Assembly (NCBI RefSeq): GCF_000964085.1
Contig: NZ_JZRB01000011.1
Location: 24,336-88,335 of the forward strand
DNA: 64,000 nucleotides
Source of the DNA: Luteibacter yeojuensis
Lineage (GTDB): Bacteria; Pseudomonadota; Gammaproteobacteria; Xanthomonadales; Rhodanobacteraceae
Reading direction: 5' to 3'
In this document: in pieces, positions 36,242-45,256 of the stretch
How positions within the stretch are numbered: the first letter of the stretch is position 1
Layout of the letters: every line of letters starts with the position of its first letter
Position numbers and translations under genes: made by a program
The notes under the pieces: model-generated
Seen by the model: only the letters and a program-made list of their open reading frames with translations
Databases searched by the model: none
Told to the model about the DNA's origin: nothing

Positions 36242-37477
36242 GTGGACGGCTCGTCTCCCGCCGCGCCGGCGGTTGTTGATCGGCGCATCCGCCACGGCAC
36301 GCCGGCCTTCCGGCGCACCAATCTCGCCTTGTTCTCGTCCGGCTTCGCCACCTTCGGCCTGCTGTATTGCGTGCAGCCGTTGATGCCAGCGTTCTCGCAT
36401 GATTTCGGCGTGGATGCCGCCACCAGTTCGCTCTCGCTTTCGCTCACCACGGCGGTGATGGCCGTGGGCATGCTGTTCGCCGGTGCCATCTCCGATGCGC
36501 TGGGCCGCAAGCCGGTCATGTTGGCGTCGCTGCTGTCGTCGTCGCTGCTGGTGCTGCTTACGGCCGTGTCGCCGAGCTGGGCGCTGCTGCTCGCCGCTCG
36601 TGCGCTGCTCGGTGTGACGCTGGCTGGGTTGCCGGCCGTAGCCATGACGTACCTTAGCGAGGAAGTGCACGGCGAATCCCTTGGCTTTGCCATGGGCCTC
36701 TACATTGGCGGCAACGCCATCGGCGGCATGAGTGGCCGCTTGATTTCAGGCTTCACGGCCGACCACGCCTCATGGCGCGTGGCTGTCGGCGTCATCGGTG
36801 TCCTCGGCCTCGTGGCCGCGCTGCTTGTCGCCAAGGGCTTGCCGGCCTCCGTGCATTTCCAGAGCCGCAGTGCACGCCCCCGCGCGTTGCTCGCATCGTT
36901 CGGCGAGCTGCTCAAGGACAAGGGCATGCCGTGGTTGTTCGCCGAAGGCTTCCTGCTCATGGGCGCGTTCGTCACCATCTACAACTACGTGTCCTTCCGC
37001 CTCCTGGCACCGCCGTTTTCGCTGTCGCAATCGCATGTAGGCGCCATCTTCATGGTGTACCTCATCGGTGTGGGCGCATCGGCGTGGATGGGGTCGCTGG
37101 CCGGCAAGCTTGGCCGCGGCAAAGTTATGTGGACGGCGTTCGTGATGATGCTGGTGGGCGTGGCCCTCACGTCGAGCATGTCGCTGTGGGCCATCGTCAC
37201 CGGCATCGCGCTCATCACTTTCGGCTTCTTCGGTGGCCATTCCATCGCGAGCGGCTGGGTGGGCATGCGGGCGAAGAGCGCCAAGGCGCATGCCTCGTCG
37301 ATGTACCTGTTTTCGTACTACATGGGCTCGAGCATCGCCGGTTCACTTGGCGGCGTGGCTTGGGTGCATGCGGGGTGGGCTGGTGTGGCCACTTATGTTG
37401 CCGTGTTGGTTGCCGCCGGGCTGGCCATCGCGTGGAAGCTGCGCGGGTTGCGGCCGTTGGCGCAGGTTTCGCAGTAG
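36242..37477 (+). CDS. MFS transporter, YnfM-like
   Basis: A 411-residue twelve-helix major facilitator. The GAISDALGRKPVM loop between helices 2 and 3 is the MFS signature, and YLSEEVHGESLGFAMGLYIGGNAIGGMSGR is typical of the YnfM branch. The start is a GTG at 36242, five bases after GGAGGT. The substrate is unknown; relatives export arabinose, drugs or small acids. The convergent LysR gene at 37762-38652 mirrors the ynfL-ynfM pairing in E. coli and may regulate it. Confidence 0.9.
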   Translation: MDGSSPAAPAVVDRRIRHGTPAFRRTNLALFSSGFATFGLLYCVQPLMPAFSHDFGVDAATSSLSLSLTTAVMAVGMLFAGAISDALGRKPVMLASLLSSSLLVLLTAVSPSWALLLAARALLGVTLAGLPAVAMTYLSEEVHGESLGFAMGLYIGGNAIGGMSGRLISGFTADHASWRVAVGVIGVLGLVAALLVAKGLPASVHFQSRSARPRALLASFGELLKDKGMPWLFAEGFLLMGAFVTIYNYVSFRLLAPPFSLSQSHVGAIFMVYLIGVGASAWMGSLAGKLGRGKVMWTAFVMMLVGVALTSSMSLWAIVTGIALITFGFFGGHSIASGWVGMRAKSAKAHASSMYLFSYYMGSSIAGSLGGVAWVHAGWAGVATYVAVLVAAGLAIAWKLRGLRPLAQVSQ

Positions 37478-37659
37478 CCAAAATGACGAAGCCCCCAGGC
37501 TTGCGCCCGGGGCGTTGGCGAGGGCGGAAGGCTCGTCAGCGCCTTCGTTCCTGCTGCAATTGCCACCTCGAAAGGTCTGACTGCAGACTTGGAGGTCGTG
37601 TGTTCCCGACGCGATGAAGTATAGCTTCGACGTGGGCGATGTGCATTGCAGATGTTTCT

Positions 37660-37738
37660 CTATGCAGGCGCGCTCGCGCGCGCATCGCCCACGGGTGTGA
37701 GCTCCTACGGAAGCGTCGCGCGCAAGCGCGCTCCCACA
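37660..37738. repeat. REP/BIME-like region
   Basis: A degenerate forward unit (GGCGCGCTCGCGCGCGCATCG) and a good inverted unit (GTCGCGCGCAAGCGCGCTCCCAC) lie about 35 bases apart between convergent genes. Confidence 0.7.
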
Positions 37739-37761
37739 GGCCGATTTTCCCAGGGTGGCAG

Positions 37762-38652
37762 TTAGGCTTTCAGCATCAGCGCCATGAACGCCTTCACCAG
37801 TGGCGAGGTATCGGCGCGGCGGTGCACCAGGTGCAGTGCGCTTGCCGCATCGGGTGAATCGATCGGCACGTAAGCCACGCCGGTGACATGCACATGGCGC
37901 ATCGATTCTGGCAGCACGGCGACACCGAGGCCTGCGGCGACCAGGCCCACCATCGTCGCGGATTCGCCGGCCTCCTGCGCCACGCGCGGCGCGAACCCGG
38001 CGTTGCGGCACATCTGCTGGACCTGCGCGGCAACACCCGTGCCCGCGTTGCGGCTGAATACGACGAAGTGCTCTTCAGCCAGCTGCTCCACGCGCACGCG
38101 TGGCTTGCGGCCCTTCGCCAGCGGGTGGTCAGCCCGCAGTACGGCGACCAGCGGATCGTCCACCAGCTTGCGCGCCACCAGCGGCGGGGGCAGGTTGGTG
38201 CCACGGATCAGGCCCACTTGCTGGGTGCCTTCGAGCAGGCGCTCGATCTGCTGCAGCGTGTTGTGTTCCTTCAGCACCAGCCGCACCGCGGGGTACGCCT
38301 CGCGGAACGCCCGCACGGCGCGCGGGAAGCGCTCGATCAGCGGCGTGCTCTGTGTGAACCCCACGTGCAGCTCGCCAATGTCGCCACGCTCCGCGCGCCG
38401 GGCCATGTCGCCGGCTTCGTCGACGCGGGCGATGATGTCCCGCGCGGCATCGAGGTAAACGCGGCCGGCATCGGTGAGTTCGACGCGGCGGTTGGTACGG
38501 CGCAGCAGGCGCAACCCGAGTTGCGCTTCGAGGTCGCGGATCTGCTGGCTGAGCGGCGGCTGCGAGATGCCGAGCCGCTCGGCCGCACGGCTGAAGTGGA
38601 GCTCGTCGGCGACGGCGATGAAATAGCGCAGGTGCCGCAGCTCGATGTTCAT
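37762..38652 (-). CDS. LysR-family transcriptional regulator
   Basis: A 296-residue regulator. The N-terminal winged HTH (residues 1-60) reads MNIELRHLRYFIAVADELHFSRAAERLGISQPPLSQQIRDLEAQLGLRLLRR, a canonical LysR start. The rest is the periplasmic-binding-protein-like effector domain (about 90-296). The tesB gene starts its coding on the same strand upstream, with its stop four bases before this start, so the two may be co-transcribed. A YnfL-like relationship to the MFS gene is suggested by position only. Confidence 0.9.
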   Translation of the reverse strand: MNIELRHLRYFIAVADELHFSRAAERLGISQPPLSQQIRDLEAQLGLRLLRRTNRRVELTDAGRVYLDAARDIIARVDEAGDMARRAERGDIGELHVGFTQSTPLIERFPRAVRAFREAYPAVRLVLKEHNTLQQIERLLEGTQQVGLIRGTNLPPPLVARKLVDDPLVAVLRADHPLAKGRKPRVRVEQLAEEHFVVFSRNAGTGVAAQVQQMCRNAGFAPRVAQEAGESATMVGLVAAGLGVAVLPESMRHVHVTGVAYVPIDSPDAASALHLVHRRADTSPLVKAFMALMLKA

Positions 38653-38656
38653 GCGC

Positions 38657-39523
38657 TTAGCCGGGGCGGACGCGGATGAGGCCTTCCTGCGCGGTGCTGG
38701 CGATGAGCTTGCCGTCGCGGGTGTAGATCATGCCGCGCGCCAGGCCACGGCCGCCTTGCGAGGTGGGGCTGTCGAACGAATAGAGCAGCCACTCGTCGAT
38801 GCGGAAGGGGCGGTGGAACCACAGGGCGTGGTCCAGGCTGGCCATCTGCATGTTGCGGGTGAGGTAGGAAATGCCGTGCGGCAGCGTGGCCGTGCCGATC
38901 AGGTGGAAATCCGAGGCGTAGGCGAGCAGCGCCTGGTGCAGCGACAGCGTATCGGCGATGGGCGCGGTGAGGCGGAACCAGATGTGCTGGTAGGGCGGGC
39001 GCTTGGCGGGGCGCAGTTCATCGCGCGGCCACACGTGGCGGAACTCGAATGGGCCGTCCTTACCAAGCCAGCGCTGGGTTTTCTCAGGCAGGCGGGCCAG
39101 CTGCTCGGCCGACATGGCGGGCATGGGTTCGATGTCCTCTGGCGCTGGCACCTCCGGCATCGACATCTGGTGCTCGTAGCCTTCCTCGGGCACCTGGAAC
39201 GAGATGGAGCCGTTGAGGATGGGCTGGCCGTGCTGGATGGCCACCACCCGGCGGGCGGAGAACGACCCGCCGTCGCGCGTGCGCTCCACGCTGTAGACGA
39301 TGGGCGCGTCGATATCGCCCGCGCGCAGGAAATAGGCGTGCAGGGAATGGGCGACGCGGTCCGCGGGCACCGTGCGGTGCGCGGCGGATAGCGCCTGGCC
39401 CAGCACCTGGCCACCGAAGACGAACTTCGTGCCGATGTCGCGGCTCTGGCCGCGGAACAGGTTGTCTTCGAGGCGTTCGAGCTGGAGCAGTTCGACGAGC
39501 TCGCCGACGTGGGTGTCCTGCAT
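38657..39523 (-). CDS. tesB: acyl-CoA thioesterase II
   Basis: A 288-residue double-hotdog thioesterase that hydrolyses acyl-CoAs of varied chain length. The N-terminal hotdog has FRGQSRDIGTKFVFGGQVLGQALSAAHRTV. The C-terminal one has YASDFHLIGTATLPHG with the catalytic Asp, LDHALWFHRPFRIDEWLLY, and SPTSQGGRGLARGMIYTRDGKLIASTAQEGLIR, which is the TesB end signature. I start at ATG 39523 (MQDTHVGELVELL); the open frame to 40144 overlaps the amidase gene and is not coding. Confidence 0.95.
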   Translation of the reverse strand: MQDTHVGELVELLQLERLEDNLFRGQSRDIGTKFVFGGQVLGQALSAAHRTVPADRVAHSLHAYFLRAGDIDAPIVYSVERTRDGGSFSARRVVAIQHGQPILNGSISFQVPEEGYEHQMSMPEVPAPEDIEPMPAMSAEQLARLPEKTQRWLGKDGPFEFRHVWPRDELRPAKRPPYQHIWFRLTAPIADTLSLHQALLAYASDFHLIGTATLPHGISYLTRNMQMASLDHALWFHRPFRIDEWLLYSFDSPTSQGGRGLARGMIYTRDGKLIASTAQEGLIRVRPG

Positions 39524-39570
39524 GGGTATCCCCTTGGAAACAGTGCGCGTTGGCCGCCGATTATAGGGAG

Positions 39571-40128
39571 TCAGGCCGTGATGCGGCCGAGGCGGCCATC
39601 GTCGTACGCGCGTGCCCACGGGAACTGCGGGCCGGGGTCGCGCTTGCGCGGCACTTCGTTCTCCGGGTCGTCGCTGGCGGGCACCATGGCGGTGTCGAGG
39701 TCCTCGTGGCCGGCGATATGGCGCAGGGAAGGGAAGCGCGCCGTCAGCTCGTCGAGCAGCGCCCGCAGCGCGGCGATCTGCGCCGGCGGGTAGGGCTCGG
39801 TCATCTCCTGCTTCGCGGTGTGGAACCAGTCCGGATAGCGGCCCAGGTTCACCAGCTCGATGCCGATGGAGCGCGGGTTGTAGCCGCGGGTGTGGTTGGC
39901 GACCCGCAGGGGGTCGACGTAGCAGAGCACCGAGCCATCCCGGTCGATGTAGTAGTGGCCGCTGGCGCCGGTGCCGCGGTCTTCGTAGAGCACCCGCTCG
40001 CCGTACTCGCGGGCCATGGCCAGGTCGGGCAGCTCGGTGCAGTGGATCACCACCAGGTCGATGGTGTCGCCGGCGCGCTGGGGCAGGCGGGCCTCGTAAG
40101 GCAGGGGGGCGTGCAGGATGTCGATCAT
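39571..40128 (-). CDS. N-acetylmuramoyl-L-alanine amidase (Amidase_2)
   Basis: A 185-residue zinc amidase that cleaves the bond between muramic acid and the peptide stem. The zinc ligands expected for the family are visible: His in LVVIHCTELP (about residue 29), His in HIAGHEDL (about 140) and Asp in KRDPGPQFPW (about 170). SGHYYIDRDGSVLCYVDP is the usual core. No signal peptide, so it may recycle cell-wall fragments in the cytoplasm like AmpD, but overall similarity to AmpD itself is modest. The start is ATG 40128. Confidence 0.88.
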   Translation of the reverse strand: MIDILHAPLPYEARLPQRAGDTIDLVVIHCTELPDLAMAREYGERVLYEDRGTGASGHYYIDRDGSVLCYVDPLRVANHTRGYNPRSIGIELVNLGRYPDWFHTAKQEMTEPYPPAQIAALRALLDELTARFPSLRHIAGHEDLDTAMVPASDDPENEVPRKRDPGPQFPWARAYDDGRLGRITA

Positions 40129-40173
40129 GGCGCTTTGATAACATAGCCAGTCGATCCGCGTACGGAGACCGCC

Positions 40174-40692
40174 ATGCGCGGCCACATCATTCTTTCCCAC
40201 GGGTCCGATTCCGGCCCCGACGCCACCAAGGTCAGCGCCCTGGCGGCCACCGCCGAGAGCCTCGGCTACACCACCCACCGCCCGGATTACCGGGCGGACG
40301 ACCTGAAGGGCCATGCCGGCTCGGTGGCCCCGCGCCTGGCGCGGCTGGCCGCGGCCATCGCGGCCTCGCCGGTGCCTCCCGTGCTGGTGGGCTCGAGCAT
40401 GGGCGCCTTCGTCGCCGGGCTCGCCTCGCTGGATGCCCCGGTGGCTGGGCTGTTCCTGCTGGCGCTGCCCGCGGAAATCCCGGGCTACCCGCGCCCGTTC
40501 GCCACGGCGCCGGGCGTGCCGTCGTTTCTTGTCCACGGCTATGCCGACGATGTGTGCCCGGTGGAAGGGGCCATCGCCTTCGCCCGCGGGCAGGGCGCCC
40601 CGCTGCTGCTGGTCCAGGACGACCACCGCCTGTCGGCCACCCTGGCCGACATCGATGCTGAATTCCGTCGCTTCCTGGGTGGCCTCGCATGA
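40174..40692 (+). CDS. alpha/beta-hydrolase-fold protein
   Basis: A 172-residue small hydrolase. The oxyanion start HIILSHGSDSGPDATK, the nucleophile elbow GSSMGAF (Ser about residue 75), an Asp in GYADDVCP and a His in QDDHRLS complete a plausible Ser-Asp-His triad. It is a minimal alpha/beta hydrolase without a cap domain. Its stop overlaps the rlmKL start (ATGA), so the two are coupled, but there is no obvious functional link. Substrate unknown. Confidence 0.82.
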   Translation: MRGHIILSHGSDSGPDATKVSALAATAESLGYTTHRPDYRADDLKGHAGSVAPRLARLAAAIAASPVPPVLVGSSMGAFVAGLASLDAPVAGLFLLALPAEIPGYPRPFATAPGVPSFLVHGYADDVCPVEGAIAFARGQGAPLLLVQDDHRLSATLADIDAEFRRFLGGLA

Positions 40693-42833
40693 ATTTCTTC
40701 GCCACCTGCCCCAAAGGCCTCGAGTACCTGCTGAAGGACGAACTGGTCGCCATAGGCGCCACCGAGGTGAAAGAGGCTCTCGCGGGCGTGGCCTTCAGTG
40801 GCGGCATGGAAACGGCCTACCGCGCGTGCCTGTGGTCGCGCATGGCCAGCCGCGTGCTGCTGCCGCTGGCTGAATTCGACGCCGCCACGCCGGAGGACCT
40901 CTACCAGGGCGTGCAGGGCATCGACTGGGCGGAGCATCTGGCCCCGCACGGCACGCTGGCCGTCGACGCCAACACGGCGCTCAGCAAGCTCACGCACAGC
41001 CAGTTCATCGCGCTGAAGACCAAGGACGCCATCGTCGACCAGTTCCGCACCGCCAGCGGCGCGCGCCCCGACGTGGAGACCGACGAGCCCGACGTGCAGG
41101 TGAACGTTCGCGTCCGCCGCGACCGCGCCACCTTGTCCATCGATCTTTCCGGTTCGCCGCTGCACCGCCGCGGCTGGCGCGAACGCCAGGGCGAGGCCCC
41201 GCTGAAGGAAAACCTCGCCGCCGCCATGCTGGTCCGTGCCCAGTGGCCACGCCTGTACGCCGAGGGCGGCGCGCTGGTCGACCCGATGTGTGGTTCGGGC
41301 ACGCTGCTGATCGAAGGCGCCCTCATGGCCGCCGGCGCCGCGCCGGGCCTGCGCCGTGGTTACTTCGGGTTCCTTGGCTGGAAGAAGCACGATTACGCGC
41401 TGTGGAAGCAGCTGTGGGAGGAGGCCAAGGCAACGACCGACGAGGGCATGCGCAACCTGCGCCCCGTGTTCTTCGGCAGCGACACCGACGCGAACATGGT
41501 GCAAACCGCCAAGCGCAACGCGCAGACCGCGGGCGTGGCCGGCTTCATCACCCTCGACCGCCGCGACGCCATCCATGTCACGCCGCCGCCGGAAACCCCG
41601 CTGGGCCTGGTCATCACCAACCCGCCGTACGGCGAGCGCCTGGGCGACCGCGCCGAGCTGCCGCACCTGTACCGGCAGTTGGGCCAGGCGCTGAAAGAGC
41701 GCTTCCCGGGCTGGCGCGCCGCCGTGCTCGCGGGCGATGAAGAACTGGGCCGGGCCATGCGCCTGTCGCCCGACAAGCGCTACGCGCTCTACAACGGCGC
41801 CCTGGAGACACCCCTGCTCACCTTCAGCCTGCGTGCGCAGGGCGATATGCCGGCGCGCGAGCCCAGGCCGCTGTCCGACGGCGCGCAGATGCTGAAGAAC
41901 CGGCTCGAGAAGAACGTGCGCCACCTGCGCAAGCGCCTCGGCCGCGAGGGCATCACCTGCTGGCGCGCCTACGACCAGGACCTGCCCGAATACGCGGCCG
42001 CCATCGACGTCTACGAGGGCTGGCTGCATATCCAGGAATACAAGGCGCCGCAGGATATCCCCGTGGATGTCGCCCGCACGCGCCTGCGCGAAGTGGTGCG
42101 GGTGGCCGCCGAGGTGTTCGGCACCCCGCGCGAGCGCATCGCCGTGAAGACGCGCGAGAAGGGCAAGGGCGGCTCGAAATACGGGCAGTTCGACCAGCGC
42201 GGCGAGTTCGTCGAGGTGAACGAGGGTGGCTTGAAGTTCCTCATCAACCCCACCGATTACCTCGATACCGGCCTGTTCCTGGACCACCGGCTGGTGCGCG
42301 GCAAGATCCGGGAACTTGCCGCCGGCAAGCATTTCCTCAACCTGTTCGCCTATACGGGCACCGCCAGCGTCTATGCCGCGGATGGCGACGCCCGCGATAC
42401 CACCACGGTGGATCTCTCCGGCACCTACCTCGACTGGGCCTCGAAGAACCTGGCCCTGAACGGCTTCACGGGCAACCGCCACCGCCTGGTGCAGGAGGAT
42501 GCCCTGAAGTTCCTCGAGAGCCGCTCGATGCAGTACGGGCTGATCTACGTCGACCCACCCACATTCTCCAATTCCAAGAAGGCGGATGACTTCGACGTGC
42601 AGCGCGACCACGTGAAGCTGCTGCTGCTGTGCGCCGAGCGCCTGCTGCCCGATGGCGTCATCGTGTTCTCCAACAACTACCGCCGGTTCCAGCTTGATAA
42701 AGCCGCCCTGGAGCCCCATCTTTCCATTGAAGACTGGAGTGCGCCGAGCATCCCGTTCGACTTCAGCCGCCGCCACGATATCCACGGCTGCTGGCTGCTC
42801 CGCAAGCCCTTCGTGAACCCGTGGAAAACGTGA
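40689..42833 (+). CDS. rlmL: bifunctional 23S rRNA methyltransferase RlmKL
   Basis: A 714-residue fusion of two methyltransferases: the RlmL half makes m2G2445 and the RlmK half m7G2069 in 23S rRNA. A THUMP domain (about residues 45-155) precedes the first Rossmann domain, with DPMCGSGTLLIEGALMA and the NPPYGERLG catalytic motif (about 315). The second half starts near 400 and holds FLNLFAYTGTASVYAADGDA and DPPTFSNSKK (about 618). The length matches the gammaproteobacterial fused form (about 700). Confidence 0.96.
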   Translation: MNFFATCPKGLEYLLKDELVAIGATEVKEALAGVAFSGGMETAYRACLWSRMASRVLLPLAEFDAATPEDLYQGVQGIDWAEHLAPHGTLAVDANTALSKLTHSQFIALKTKDAIVDQFRTASGARPDVETDEPDVQVNVRVRRDRATLSIDLSGSPLHRRGWRERQGEAPLKENLAAAMLVRAQWPRLYAEGGALVDPMCGSGTLLIEGALMAAGAAPGLRRGYFGFLGWKKHDYALWKQLWEEAKATTDEGMRNLRPVFFGSDTDANMVQTAKRNAQTAGVAGFITLDRRDAIHVTPPPETPLGLVITNPPYGERLGDRAELPHLYRQLGQALKERFPGWRAAVLAGDEELGRAMRLSPDKRYALYNGALETPLLTFSLRAQGDMPAREPRPLSDGAQMLKNRLEKNVRHLRKRLGREGITCWRAYDQDLPEYAAAIDVYEGWLHIQEYKAPQDIPVDVARTRLREVVRVAAEVFGTPRERIAVKTREKGKGGSKYGQFDQRGEFVEVNEGGLKFLINPTDYLDTGLFLDHRLVRGKIRELAAGKHFLNLFAYTGTASVYAADGDARDTTTVDLSGTYLDWASKNLALNGFTGNRHRLVQEDALKFLESRSMQYGLIYVDPPTFSNSKKADDFDVQRDHVKLLLLCAERLLPDGVIVFSNNYRRFQLDKAALEPHLSIEDWSAPSIPFDFSRRHDIHGCWLLRKPFVNPWKT

Positions 42834-42909
42834 AGGGACGGTGCAGAAAACTTCAGTCCGGATTCAGTGGCTGAGCGCGAACCTGCACTCACCTGAGGAG
42901 GTAACTGTC

Positions 42910-43308
42910 ATGAAAGCTAAGTTCGTCAAGTCCGCTGTCGCCCTTGCTGCCGTGGGCCTCATGGCGTTCGCACCGGCCACGTTCGCGCGCGGCTGGGGCC
43001 ATGGCGGTTACGGCTATGGTGGTTACCACGGTGGTTACTACGGCGGCGGTTACCGCCACGGTGGCTACTACGACCACAGTGGCCGCTGGATCGCCGGCGC
43101 CATTGTCGCCGGCACGGTCGGTGCGCTGGTTTACAACGCCACGCAGCCGCGCACGGTCGTCTACGATCGCCCGGTGTACTACAGCCGTCCGTCCACGGTG
43201 GTTTACGAAGATTCGGCGCCGGTTGTCACGCGCCGCGTCACCACCACGACCACCACGTACGACGACGGATATTCCACCCGCTACGTGCGCGACGATGGCG
43301 GCTACTGA
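42910..43308 (+). CDS. exported glycine/tyrosine-rich protein
   Basis: A 132-residue protein with a signal peptide (about 1-25, ending TFARG). A Gly/Tyr/His-rich repeat (about 26-58, GGYGYGGYHGGYYGGGY and similar) is followed by a hydrophobic segment (RWIAGAIVAGTVGALVYNA) that may be a glycine-zipper-like helix, then a Val/Tyr/Thr-rich tail with a run of six Thr. AGGAGGTAA before ATG 42910 is a near-perfect ribosome binding site, suggesting high expression. A strong terminator follows. The role may be in the envelope; family function unknown. Confidence 0.75.
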   Translation: MKAKFVKSAVALAAVGLMAFAPATFARGWGHGGYGYGGYHGGYYGGGYRHGGYYDHSGRWIAGAIVAGTVGALVYNATQPRTVVYDRPVYYSRPSTVVYEDSAPVVTRRVTTTTTTYDDGYSTRYVRDDGGY

Positions 43309-43325
43309 TCCATCGTCCAAGCGAT

Positions 43326-43355
43326 AAAAAAGCCCGGCCCATGGCCGGGCTTTTT
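43326..43355. terminator. bidirectional terminator
   Basis: AAAAAGCCCGGCC, loop CAT, GGCCGGGCTTTTT. It serves the Gly/Tyr-rich gene and the convergent gene at 43360-43800. Confidence 0.92.
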
Positions 43356-43359
43356 CGTT

Positions 43360-43800
43360 TCAGTGGCCGCCGCTGGTGCCCGGGCCGCTGGCCTTGCGCT
43401 TCGCGTTCTTGTTGAGTTGGTCGTACGTGGCCTTGTCGATCTTCTCCACCGCCTGGATCTGGCAGGGCGGGTCGTCACGGCGAACGATCTGCTCATTGAT
43501 GCTGCCGCAGATACGCATGGGCGCCACGGCCTTAACGTTCTCCGAAGCGCGGAAGCGCACGCCGCCGCCCAGGTCCATGCGCGGGCAGTCGACGTTGGTG
43601 GTGATCTTGAAGTAGTTCGGCCCGTTGGCCACGGCGACGGTGCGATCGTCGACGACAGCGTAGTTCGAGATGCGATCGGTGCGCATGCAGTCGTTGACCT
43701 GCAGCTCCTGGCGCGCCACTGGCTGCTGGGGGCGTCCCGCGGCCCAGGGGGCCGTTGAGACAAGGAGCAGGCAGGCGACGGCGACGTGGCGTGCGTTCAT
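43360..43800 (-). CDS. exported protein, probably DUF6491
   Basis: A 146-residue protein with a signal peptide (about 1-21, ending PWAAG). The mature part has VNDCMRTDRISNYAVVDDRTVAVANGPNYFKITTNVDCPRM, whose pattern (CM....I....VVDD.T) is that of the small periplasmic DUF6491-type proteins common in Xanthomonadales. Four Cys residues could pair. The C terminus is Lys/Gly-rich. Function unknown. Confidence 0.75.
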   Translation of the reverse strand: MNARHVAVACLLLVSTAPWAAGRPQQPVARQELQVNDCMRTDRISNYAVVDDRTVAVANGPNYFKITTNVDCPRMDLGGGVRFRASENVKAVAPMRICGSINEQIVRRDDPPCQIQAVEKIDKATYDQLNKNAKRKASGPGTSGGH

Positions 43801-43987
43801 GGCGATTCCCTCTGCGTTGGGTCATACCACGTTAAGCCCAGAGGACCAGAAAAACGAGAGGGGGCAGGGGCTGGATGCACCTTCCGTTAAGGCCGGTGGC
43901 ACAACCACTCACACCGGTTGAACGTTTGCTAGGGCATGGTCGACCGTCATGGCCAGTGCCCCGCTGGCCGCAAGACGGGATACGCGC

Positions 43988-45256
43988 ATGACCGCTCGCC
44001 CGCTCGGCCTCGCTCCCTCCACGCCCACGGGCGCGGCGCTGGCCGAACGTTTCCTCCGCATACGCCGCCGCACGCTCGAGCTCGCGGCCCGGCTAAGCCC
44101 CGAAGACACCGTTGTCCAATCCATGCCCGATGCCAGCCCGACCAAATGGCACCTGGCGCACACCACATGGTTTTTCGAGCAGTTCATCCTCGGCCGCGAC
44201 GACGCCTACCGCTCGCCCAACCCCGAGTGGCACTTCCTTTTCAACAGCTACTACCAGTCGGTGGGGCCGATGCACGCGCGCCCGCAGCGCGGCATGCTGA
44301 CGCGGCCGACGCTCGACGAGGTGCTGTCGTACCGCGCACGCATCGACGATGCGATCGCCGGCCTCATCGTGCGTGGTGGCGACGATGCGTTGCCCACGCT
44401 GGTCGAGCTTGGCGTGCAGCACGAGCAACAGCACCAGGAACTGCTGCTGACCGACATCAAGCACGCCTTCGCACAAAACCCGCTGCAGCCCGCGTACGCG
44501 CCCGACGGGCCGCGCGCGCTCCCGGTCGCGGCACCCGCGCTGCGATTCATCCCCTTCGACGAGGGCGTCGTTTCCGTAGGCTTCGAAGGCGACGGCTTCC
44601 ACTTCGACAACGAAGGCCCGCGCCATCGCACCTACCGCCAGGCGGGGTCGATCGCCAACCGTCCTGTCACGAACGCGGAGTACCGTGCCTTCATCGACGA
44701 CGGTGGCTACCGCACGCCCACGCTGTGGCTCTCCGATGGCTGGGCCACGGTGCAGGGCGAGCACTGGGCGCGCCCGCTGTATTGGGACGAGGCGCTGGAA
44801 ACCGAGTTCACTTTGCAAGGGCGCCGTGCCATCGACCCGCATGCGCCCGTCACGCACATCAGCTACTTCGAGGCCGATGCGTTCGCGCGCTGGGCCGGTG
44901 CGCGGCTGCCGACCGAAGTGGAATGGGAAACGATGGCGGCCGGCCTGCCGGTGCGCGGGAACCTACAGGACAGCGGGGTGTTCCAACCCCGTGCCAGCTC
45001 GTTCGAAACGGAACTCGGCCAGGTGTACGGCGACTGTTGGGAATGGACGATGAGCCCCTATGTCAGTTATCCCGGGTTTCGTCCGCTCGACGGCGCGCTG
45101 GGTGAGTACAACGGAAAATTCATGAATGGGCAGTGGATCCTCCGCGGAGGCTCCTGCGCCACGCCCGCCGACCACGTACGCGCGACATACCGCAATTTCT
45201 TTCCGCCCCATGCACGCTGGCAGTTTTCGGGGCTACGACTTGGAAACGATCGATGA
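43988..45256 (+). CDS. egtB: ergothioneine biosynthesis sulfoxide synthase EgtB
   Basis: A 422-residue non-heme iron enzyme that couples hercynine with a thiol donor in ergothioneine synthesis. An N-terminal DinB-like four-helix domain carries the iron ligands: SPTKWHLAHTTWFFE (His about residue 50) and GVQHEQQHQELLLTD (about 140). The C-terminal formylglycine-generating-enzyme-like domain begins near residue 185, with RPVTNAEYRAFIDDGGY, GDCWEWTMSPY and LRGGSCATP. ATG 43988 is chosen over an upstream in-frame start at 43949. It overlaps egtD by four bases. No egtA, egtC or egtE is present, so the pathway probably uses cysteine or another donor as in other proteobacteria. Confidence 0.95.
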   Translation: MTARPLGLAPSTPTGAALAERFLRIRRRTLELAARLSPEDTVVQSMPDASPTKWHLAHTTWFFEQFILGRDDAYRSPNPEWHFLFNSYYQSVGPMHARPQRGMLTRPTLDEVLSYRARIDDAIAGLIVRGGDDALPTLVELGVQHEQQHQELLLTDIKHAFAQNPLQPAYAPDGPRALPVAAPALRFIPFDEGVVSVGFEGDGFHFDNEGPRHRTYRQAGSIANRPVTNAEYRAFIDDGGYRTPTLWLSDGWATVQGEHWARPLYWDEALETEFTLQGRRAIDPHAPVTHISYFEADAFARWAGARLPTEVEWETMAAGLPVRGNLQDSGVFQPRASSFETELGQVYGDCWEWTMSPYVSYPGFRPLDGALGEYNGKFMNGQWILRGGSCATPADHVRATYRNFFPPHARWQFSGLRLGNDR